DNA of 64,000 bases from Ramlibacter monticola. Lineage in GTDB: Bacteria > Pseudomonadota > Gammaproteobacteria > Burkholderiales > Burkholderiaceae_C. The translations under genes and the position numbers were made by a program. The stretch lies in contig NZ_JAEQNE010000004.1 in assembly GCF_016722785.1 (NCBI RefSeq), positions 342,501 to 406,500 of the forward strand, in the 5' to 3' direction. The notes below the pieces were generated by a model. It was given only the letters and a program-made list of their open reading frames with translations. It was not told the origin of the DNA and did no database searches. This document shows, piece after piece, positions 58,891 to 64,000 of the stretch; the stretch's first letter is position 1; every line of letters begins with the position of its first letter.

Positions 58891-59637
58891 ATGCTCCTGA
58901 TCCCTGCGATTGACCTGAAAGACGGCCACTGCGTACGCCTCAAACAGGGCGACATGGACCAGGCAACCACCTTCAGCGAGGACCCCGCCGCCATGGCGCG
59001 GACCTGGCTGGAGCGCGGTGCCCGGCGCCTCCACCTGGTGGACCTGAACGGCGCGTTCGCCGGCAAGCCCGTGAACTTCACGGCCGTGCGTTCCATCCTC
59101 AAGGCCGTGGGCGAGGAGATTCCCGTGCAGCTGGGAGGCGGCATCCGCGACCTCGACACGATCGAGAAGTACATCGACGGCGGCCTGCGCTACGTGATCA
59201 TCGGCACCGCCGCGGTCAAGAACCCCGGCTTCCTGAAGGATGCGTGCACGGCCTTCGGCGGGCACATCATCGTGGGCCTCGACGCCAAGGACGGCAAGGT
59301 CGCCACCGACGGCTGGAGCAAGCTCACCGGCCACGAGGTCGTCGACCTGGCCCGCAAGTTCGAGGACTGGGGCGTCGAGTCCATCATCTACACCGACATC
59401 GGCCGCGACGGCATGCTCTCCGGCATCAACATCGATGCGACGGTGAAGCTCGCCCAGTCGCTGTCGATCCCCGTGATCGCCTCCGGCGGCCTGTCCTCGA
59501 TGACCGACATCGAGAAGCTGTGCGCGGTCGAGGGCGAGGGCGTCGAGGGCGTGATCTGCGGCCGCGCGATCTATTCCGGCGACCTCGATTTCGCGCAGGC
59601 GCAGGCCCGTGCCGACGAACTGAACGGCAACGGCTGA
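58891..59637 (+). CDS. hisA: Phosphoribosylformimino-5-aminoimidazole carboxamide ribotide isomerase
   Basis: A 248-residue (beta/alpha)8 isomerase. The first catalytic aspartate is in [16 protein letters not shown], the second in [14 protein letters not shown] near 167, and the phosphate loops VQLGGGIRD and IASGGLSS are typical. It lies between hisH and a truncated ATPase gene that separates it from hisF. Confidence 0.97.
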   Translation: MLLIPAIDLKDGHCVRLKQGDMDQATTFSEDPAAMARTWLERGARRLHLVDLNGAFAGKPVNFTAVRSILKAVGEEIPVQLGGGIRDLDTIEKYIDGGLRYVIIGTAAVKNPGFLKDACTAFGGHIIVGLDAKDGKVATDGWSKLTGHEVVDLARKFEDWGVESIIYTDIGRDGMLSGINIDATVKLAQSLSIPVIASGGLSSMTDIEKLCAVEGEGVEGVICGRAIYSGDLDFAQAQARADELNGNG

Positions 59638-59650
59638 GCCCGGAGCCGGC

Positions 59651-60172
59651 GTGCTGCGGACGCTGGCCATCGCCAACTACCGCTCGCTGCGGCACCTGCT
59701 GGTGCCGCTGGGGCAGCTGACCCTGATCACGGGGCCCAACGGCAGCGGAAAGTCCAGCGTGTACCGCGCATTGCGCCTGCTGGCCGACACGGCCCACGGC
59801 GGCGTGGTGCGCTCGCTGGCCCGCGAGGGCGGGCTGCCTTCCGTGCTGTGGGCCGGCCCGGAGCGGATTTTCGCCGCCATGTGCCGCGGCGAGCAGGAGG
59901 TGCAGGGCACGCGCCGCAACGAGCCGGTCCACCTGCGCCTCGGCTTCGCCGGCGAGGGGCCCACCGACTTCGGCTACGCCATCGACGTCGGCCTGCCCGT
60001 GCCGGTGCCGCGCTCCCTGTTCGGGCAGGATCCCGAGATCAAGGTGGAGGCCGTCTGGAGCGGACCGGTGCTGCGTCCGTCCACCGCGCTGGACGCCAAA
60101 GCCGCAAAGAACATCCTGGAAAAGGTCTTCTTTCGCGGCTTTGGCTGCTGCTTTCCGCGGTTTTTGCGTTAA
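59651..60172 (+). pseudogene. Truncated AAA-type ATPase gene inserted in the his operon
   Basis: A 173-residue frame matching only the N-terminal part of an AAA_15/AAA_21 (RecF/SMC-like) ATPase: ANYRSLRHLLVPLGQLTLITGPNGSGKSSVYRALRLL carries an intact Walker A. The Walker B, signature and switch regions expected after ~250 residues are missing. From about residue 149 the frame runs into an inverted-repeat element (AKAAKNILEKVFFRGFGCCFPRF is encoded by repeat DNA) and stops. The GTG start is 13 bases after hisA. Most likely a remnant; a short functional product cannot be excluded. Confidence 0.75.
60095..60170. repeat. Degenerate palindromic element (element 3) ending the ATPase remnant
   Basis: GCCAAAGCCGCAAAG (60095-60109) faces CTTTCGCGGCTTTGGC (60130-60145) with a one-base bulge. 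Beyond it the right side continues as another repeat-like segment (CTTTCCGCGGTTTTTGCG) without its left-hand partner. The plan, an A/G-rich left arm and a C/T-rich right arm built of GCAAAG-type units, resembles elements 1 and 2, but the sequence is different and the left arm appears lost. Confidence 0.6.
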
Positions 60173-60213
60173 ACCTGCCGGTTCACGCTCGATACGCCAT
60201 TTCGCCGCCTTCG

Positions 60214-60219
60214 TAGAAT
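60214..60219 (+). promoter_or_regulatory. -10-like box directly before hisF
   Basis: TAGAAT lies 7 bases before the hisF ATG, which would give a leaderless or nearly leaderless transcript. No good -35 is seen 16-18 bases upstream. An internal promoter here would restart transcription after the ATPase remnant. Confidence 0.35.
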
Positions 60220-60226
60220 CCCGACC

Positions 60227-61006
60227 ATGCTGGCCAAACGCATCATTCCCTGCCTGGACGTCACCGGCGGCCGGGTCGTCAAGGGCGTCAACTTCGTGGA
60301 GCTGCGCGACGCCGGGGACCCGGTGGAGATCGCCGCCCGCTACAACGAGCAGGGCGCCGACGAACTGACCTTCCTGGACATCACCGCCACCAGCGACGGC
60401 CGCGACCTGATCCTGCACATCATCGAGGCCGTCGCCTCGCAGGTGTTCATCCCCCTCACCGTGGGCGGCGGCGTGCGCACGGTGGAAGACGTGCGCCGGC
60501 TGCTCAACGCCGGGGCCGACAAGACCAGCTTCAATTCGGCGGCGATCGCCAATCCGGACGTGATCTCCGCCGCCTCGGCCCGGTATGGCGCCCAGTGCAT
60601 CGTGGTCGCCATCGACGCCAAGCGCCGAAGCGCGGAAGAGGCCGCCCTCCGCGGCCCCGGCTGGGACGTCTACAGCCACGGCGGCCGCCGCAACACCGGC
60701 CTGGACGCGGTCGCCTGGGCCACCGAGATGGCCGGCCGCGGCGCCGGCGAGATCCTGCTGACCAGCATGGACCGCGACGGCACCAAGTCCGGCTTCGACC
60801 TGGAACTGACCCGGGCGGTGGCCGATGCGGTGCCGGTGCCGGTGATCGCCTCCGGCGGGGTCGGCAACCTGGACCACCTGGCCGACGGCGTCCAGCAGGG
60901 CGGCGCGGACGCGGTGCTGGCCGCCAGCATCTTCCACTACGGCGAGTACACGGTCGCCCAGGCCAAGGCGCGGATGGCCGAGCGCGGGATCGCGGTGCGG
61001 CTGTAG
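60227..61006 (+). CDS. hisF: Imidazole glycerol phosphate synthase cyclase subunit
   Basis: A 259-residue (beta/alpha)8 cyclase that joins HisH to make imidazole glycerol phosphate and AICAR. The catalytic aspartates are in [14 protein letters not shown] and [28 protein letters not shown] and [12 protein letters not shown] bind phosphate. Length and motifs are normal despite the disturbed DNA directly upstream. Confidence 0.97.
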   Translation: MLAKRIIPCLDVTGGRVVKGVNFVELRDAGDPVEIAARYNEQGADELTFLDITATSDGRDLILHIIEAVASQVFIPLTVGGGVRTVEDVRRLLNAGADKTSFNSAAIANPDVISAASARYGAQCIVVAIDAKRRSAEEAALRGPGWDVYSHGGRRNTGLDAVAWATEMAGRGAGEILLTSMDRDGTKSGFDLELTRAVADAVPVPVIASGGVGNLDHLADGVQQGGADAVLAASIFHYGEYTVAQAKARMAERGIAVRL

Positions 61007-61049
61007 GCCGGGGAACGGTCCGCCCCGCCCCATGGGGGACAATAGACCC

Positions 61050-61442
61050 ATGAACTGGCTGGACGAAGTCAAGTGGGACGCGCAGGGCCTCGTGCCCGTG
61101 ATCGCGCAGGAGGCGGCGACCGGCGACGTGCTGATGTTCGCCTGGATGGACCGCGCGGCGCTGCAGAAGACCGCCGAACTCGGGCGGGCCGTGTATTTCA
61201 GCCGCTCGCGCGGCAAGCTGTGGTTCAAGGGCGAGGAGTCCGGCCACGTGCAGCAGGTGCACGAGATCCGCATGGACTGCGACAACGACGTGCTGCTGCT
61301 GAAGGTGACGCAACTCGGGCACGACCCTTCCATCGCCTGCCACACCGGCCGCCACAGCTGCTTCTTCCAGGTCTGGCGCGACGGCGCCTGGCACGCGGTC
61401 GAGCCGGTCTTGAAAGACCCGTCCACCATCTACACCTCATGA
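61050..61442 (+). CDS. hisI: Phosphoribosyl-AMP cyclohydrolase
   Basis: A 130-residue monofunctional PRA-CH enzyme. [15 protein letters not shown] near 28, [20 protein letters not shown] near 50, the zinc/metal segment [14 protein letters not shown] and [10 protein letters not shown] near 95 are the conserved set. GACAAT (61038-61043) lies 6 bases before the ATG as another close -10-like box. It overlaps hisE by ATGA; the two activities are separate genes here, unlike the fused enterobacterial HisIE. Confidence 0.95.
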   Translation: MNWLDEVKWDAQGLVPVIAQEAATGDVLMFAWMDRAALQKTAELGRAVYFSRSRGKLWFKGEESGHVQQVHEIRMDCDNDVLLLKVTQLGHDPSIACHTGRHSCFFQVWRDGAWHAVEPVLKDPSTIYTS

Positions 61443-61810
61443 GCATGCCTGCCACCGACACCCTGGCCCGCCTGGCCGAAGTCATCGAAAGCCGCAAGCC
61501 GGCCAATGGGGGCGATCCCGAATCCAGCTACGTGGCGCGCCTGCTGCACAAGGGCCCGGACGCCTTCCTGAAGAAGATCGGCGAGGAGGCGACCGAGGTC
61601 GTCATGGCGGCCAAGGACGCCGACCACGGCGGCGACCCGAAGAAGCTGGTCGGCGAGGTGGCCGACCTCTGGTTCCACTCCATGATCGCGCTGGCGCACT
61701 ACGGGCTGACGCCGGCCGACGTCGTCGCCGAACTGCAGCGGCGCGAAGGCCTCGGCGGACTCGAGGAAAAGGCGATGCGCAAGGTGCGCGGGCGCGAAGG
61801 CGGCGAATAG
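61439..61810 (+). CDS. hisE: Phosphoribosyl-ATP pyrophosphohydrolase
   Basis: A 123-residue all-helical pyrophosphatase of the MazG-like fold. [32 protein letters not shown] contains the metal-binding EExxE-type glutamates, and [18 protein letters not shown] the second half-site. ATG 61439 lies in the hisI stop. It completes the histidine pathway in the window apart from a HisZ subunit and a dedicated histidinol phosphatase, neither of which is present here. Confidence 0.94.
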   Translation: MSMPATDTLARLAEVIESRKPANGGDPESSYVARLLHKGPDAFLKKIGEEATEVVMAAKDADHGGDPKKLVGEVADLWFHSMIALAHYGLTPADVVAELQRREGLGGLEEKAMRKVRGREGGE

Positions 61811-61826
61811 CACGAAGGAGCAGAAC

Positions 61827-62180
61827 ATGGCGGAGACGGACTTCAGGACCCTGGAAGACATGCGCAGCGACCGTTCCACGATGCACGTGCTGTACGGCCT
61901 GCACACGGTGGCGCCGTTCACGCTGTGGTCGCTGTCGGTGATCGCGCTGATCGTCAACTACGTCAAGCGCTCCGACGAGGCGGACCGCCTGTACGAGGCG
62001 CACCACAGCTACATGATCCGCACCTTCTGGTGGTCGCTGCTGTGGCTCCTGCTCACCGGGCCGCTCTGGTTCCTGCTGTTCTTCCCCGGCGCGATCGCCT
62101 GGACGCTCATCGGGGCCTGGTACATCTACCGCTTCCTGCGCGGCTGGCTGCGCTTCAACGACAATCGCTTCCCCCAGTGA
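61827..62180 (+). CDS. Small membrane protein, DUF4870-like
   Basis: A 117-residue protein with an N-terminal charged stretch and three hydrophobic helices (HTVAPFTLWSLSVIALIVNYV; FWWSLLWLLLTGPLWFLLFF; IAWTLIGAWYIYRFL). The layout, with a histidine/arginine-containing loop HHSYMIRTFWW, resembles DUF4870 and related small membrane proteins. It sits between hisE and hinT, a place where similar small genes are common in Burkholderiales. The function is unknown. A good AAGGAG site precedes the ATG. Confidence 0.7.
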   Translation: MAETDFRTLEDMRSDRSTMHVLYGLHTVAPFTLWSLSVIALIVNYVKRSDEADRLYEAHHSYMIRTFWWSLLWLLLTGPLWFLLFFPGAIAWTLIGAWYIYRFLRGWLRFNDNRFPQ

Positions 62181-62187
62181 GCACGGC

Positions 62188-62547
62188 ATGACGCACGACC
62201 CCGATTGCATCTTCTGCAAGATCGCCGCAGGCAGGATCCCCTCGAAGAAGGTCTACGAGGACGAGGAGATCCTGGTCTTCCACGACATCCATCCGTGGGC
62301 GCCCGTGCACTTCCTGCTGATCCCGAAGCAGCACATCCCCTCGATGGCCCACGTGGAGCCCTCGCACGCCGCCCTGCTGGGAAAAATGATGAGTCTCGTT
62401 CCCGCCCTGGCGAAGCAGGAAGGCTGCCGGCCCTACCCGGAAGGCGGTTTCCGCCTGGTCTGCAACACGGGCGACGACGGCGGGCAGGAGGTGCCGCACC
62501 TGCACTTCCACGTGATCGGCGGGCCGCGTCCCTGGCTGAAGGGTTGA
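62188..62547 (+). CDS. hinT: HIT-family nucleotide hydrolase (HinT-like)
   Basis: A 119-residue histidine-triad protein. [23 protein letters not shown] starts the fold with a CxxC pair, and the catalytic HxHxH motif is LHFHVIGG near 110. HinT enzymes hydrolyse purine nucleoside phosphoramidates and adenylated lysines. It starts 7 bases after the membrane-protein gene and precedes tatA by 82 bases. Confidence 0.93.
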   Translation: MTHDPDCIFCKIAAGRIPSKKVYEDEEILVFHDIHPWAPVHFLLIPKQHIPSMAHVEPSHAALLGKMMSLVPALAKQEGCRPYPEGGFRLVCNTGDDGGQEVPHLHFHVIGGPRPWLKG

Positions 62548-62598
62548 ATTAACACGCATCCGCACGGTCGGGCAAGGGCTGAACTTCCCCTGCGCGAC

Positions 62599-62604
62599 TA
62601 GAAT
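62599..62604 (+). promoter_or_regulatory. -10-like box upstream of tatA
   Basis: TAGAAT 25 bases before the tatA ATG, with a normal AGGAGA ribosome site between. No clear -35 hexamer is seen at 16-18 bases upstream, so promoter strength is uncertain. Confidence 0.35.
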
Positions 62605-62629
62605 CCGAGCAGTAAGACAGGAGAGATCC

Positions 62630-62875
62630 ATGGGTTCGTTTTCCATCTGGCACTGGCTGATCGTGCTGTTGATCGTCGTGCTCGTGTTCGGCACGAAGAA
62701 GCTGAAGAACATCGGGCAGGACCTCGGCGGCGCCGTCAAGGGCTTCAAGGACGGCATGAAGGACGGCAGCCAGCCGGAAACCCCGGTGCCGCCGTCGAGC
62801 CAGGTCACCGCCTCGTCGTCGCAGCCGGCTGCCGACAAGGCGACCATCGACGTCGAAGCCCGCAACAAGTCCTGA
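62630..62875 (+). CDS. tatA: Sec-independent translocase subunit TatA
   Basis: An 81-residue protein with the N-terminal helix [17 protein letters not shown], the FGTKKL hinge, an amphipathic helix ([18 protein letters not shown]) and a disordered acidic tail. TatA polymerises to form the passage for folded twin-arginine proteins. MsrP at 19.7 kb is a probable client. First gene of tatABC. Confidence 0.96.
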   Translation: MGSFSIWHWLIVLLIVVLVFGTKKLKNIGQDLGGAVKGFKDGMKDGSQPETPVPPSSQVTASSSQPAADKATIDVEARNKS

Positions 62876-62888
62876 TCCTTCCCGGGCA

Positions 62889-63347
62889 GTGATCGACCTC
62901 GGCCTCTCGAAGATGGCGCTGATCGGCGCCGTGGCCCTGATCGTGATCGGGCCGGAGAAACTGCCGCGCGTGGCGCGGACGGTGGGCACCCTGCTGGGCA
63001 AGGCCCAGCGCTACGTGAACGACGTGAAGGCGGAGGTGAACCGCTCCATGGAGCTCGACGAGCTCCGGAAGATGAAGGAGACGGTGGAATCCGCCGCCCG
63101 CGACGTCGAGAACTCGGTGTCCACCGCCGCATCCGATTTCGAGAAGCAATGGCAGGACGTGGCCTCCACGGCCATGCCCCCGCTCGAGGCTCCGCCGTCC
63201 TTTCCGGAATACAAGCACCCGAAGAAGAAGTGGCGCCTGAAGCAGGGCGCCGTCCCGCACTGGTACAAGGCGCGCACCGGGGCCCGTACCCGCGCGCTGT
63301 CCGGCGCGGCCCGCGTGGCCCGGTACCGGCCGCAGAAATTCAATTGA
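62889..63347 (+). CDS. tatB: Sec-independent translocase subunit TatB
   Basis: A 152-residue protein starting at GTG 62889. The helix [21 protein letters not shown] carries the TatB-specific glutamate-lysine hinge GPEKLP, followed by a long amphipathic helix ([22 protein letters not shown]) and a basic C-terminus. TatB with TatC recognises twin-arginine signals. Confidence 0.95.
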   Translation: MIDLGLSKMALIGAVALIVIGPEKLPRVARTVGTLLGKAQRYVNDVKAEVNRSMELDELRKMKETVESAARDVENSVSTAASDFEKQWQDVASTAMPPLEAPPSFPEYKHPKKKWRLKQGAVPHWYKARTGARTRALSGAARVARYRPQKFN

Positions 63348-63389
63348 CCACGGCCGCGCCCCGGGAGCAGGGGGCGCGGGCCAACCCCC

Positions 63390-64000
63390 ATGCCCGATCC
63401 CCAAGCCGATAAGGAAGACGAACTCGCCGGTACGGAGCAGCCCTTCGTCGCGCACCTCATGGAGCTGCGCGACCGGCTGATCTACTGCATCTACGGCATC
63501 GTCGCCGCCATCATCGTGCTGGCGATCTGGCCGGGCCCCAACGGCCTGATCGACTTCATCGCCCGGCCGATCCGCGCCCACATGCCGCCGGACGCCAAGC
63601 TGATCGCCGTCGGCGTGTTCTCGCCCTTCTTCGTGCCGCTGAAGGTCCTGCTGCTGGTGGCCGTCCTGGCGGTGCTGCCCTGGCTCATGTACCAGATCTG
63701 GGCCTTCGTCGCGCCCGGCCTCTACAGCCACGAGAAGAAGTTCGCGCTGCCGCTGATCATCTTCGGCAGCCTGCTGGCGTATGCCGGCATCGCCTTCGTC
63801 CAGTTCTTCGTGCTGGACCGCATGTTTTCCTTCATCCAGGGCTTCACCCCGGCCAGCGTGGCGGCCACCCCGGACATCGCCTCCTACGTGGAGGCGATCC
63901 TGTCGCTCTACCTCGCCTTCGGGCTGGCCTTCCAGGTCCCCATCGTGGTGATGCTGCTGGTGCGCTTCGAGATCATCACGGTGGAGAAGCTGAAGGAATT
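63390..64000 (+). CDS. tatC: Sec-independent translocase subunit TatC (truncated by window end)
   Basis: The first 203 codons of TatC, the receptor for twin-arginine signal peptides. The conserved glutamate region FVAHLMELRDRL near residue 20 is followed by four membrane helices, with LPWLMYQIWAFVAPGLYSHEKKF near 95 and the start of the later helices before the window ends. Typical TatC proteins are about 250 residues, so roughly 50 are missing. It starts 42 bases after tatB. Confidence 0.95.
   Translation, partial: MPDPQADKEDELAGTEQPFVAHLMELRDRLIYCIYGIVAAIIVLAIWPGPNGLIDFIARPIRAHMPPDAKLIAVGVFSPFFVPLKVLLLVAVLAVLPWLMYQIWAFVAPGLYSHEKKFALPLIIFGSLLAYAGIAFVQFFVLDRMFSFIQGFTPASVAATPDIASYVEAILSLYLAFGLAFQVPIVVMLLVRFEIITVEKLKE

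Overview
This window looks like a chromosomal core-genome segment of a GC-rich betaproteobacterium, order Burkholderiales, most likely family Comamonadaceae (Ramlibacter/Variovorax-like). The reasons are the very high GC3 with long spurious antisense frames, the gene orders pilMNOPQ-aroK-aroB-dgt-gltBD and mlaFEDACB-ABC exporter-bolA-murA-hisGDCBHAFIE-hinT-tatABC, and the GC-rich intergenic repeats. Genus is inferred from memory of gene order, not from a search. No rRNA, tRNA, CRISPR array, prophage or classical insertion sequence was seen. The one mobile-type gene is a REP-associated tyrosine transposase (RAYT).

Layout. 1-3.1 kb: end of a gluconokinase gene and a TRAP transporter (small permease, large permease, binding protein). 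3.2-10.7 kb: AcuI-type reductase, an orphan histidine-kinase-like protein, an exported truncated haemoglobin, a three-domain DNA ligase D, a DUF2383 protein and two uncharacterised proteins. 10.7-15.3 kb: metK, two tandem LpxL-type acyltransferases, an alpha/beta hydrolase and the GTPase EngB. 15.4-21.3 kb: a cytochrome module (di-haem c4-like protein, ResB/CcsB haem ligation) and MsrPQ methionine sulfoxide repair. 21.3-25.7 kb: lysA, lptM, cyaY and PBP1A. 26-33.2 kb: type IV pilus pilMNOPQ followed by a large Ig-like lipoprotein. 33.2-39.5 kb: aroK, aroB, dGTPase-like, an MFS transporter and four poorly characterised genes. 39.6-40.4 kb: RAYT bounded by a perfect inverted repeat. 40.5-46.7 kb: glutamate synthase gltBD. 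46.8-64 kb: one unbroken plus-strand run of Mla lipid transport, ABC exporter, bolA, murA, the complete his pathway, hinT and tatABC (tatC runs off the end).

Function. Much of the window serves the cell envelope: lipid A acylation, PBP1A, MurA, Mla, LptM, pilus secretin and Tat. The rest is amino-acid biosynthesis (lysine, aromatic, glutamate, histidine) plus haem-protein maturation. MsrP probably depends on the Tat translocase encoded at the other end.

Most genes are ordinary. The points deserving attention are: a probable CTG start for aroK; two long imperfect palindromes inside operons, with a third degenerate one at the end of a truncated ATPase gene in the his operon; a duplicated ~76-bp GC-rich repeat flanking hisG; the RAYT with 23-bp perfect inverted repeats right beside the gltB promoter; a degenerate kinase-like orphan protein; a pilus-linked Ig-like lipoprotein with an acidic Ca-binding-like segment; and repeated placement of -10-like hexamers so close to start codons that leaderless or near-leaderless mRNAs are suggested.
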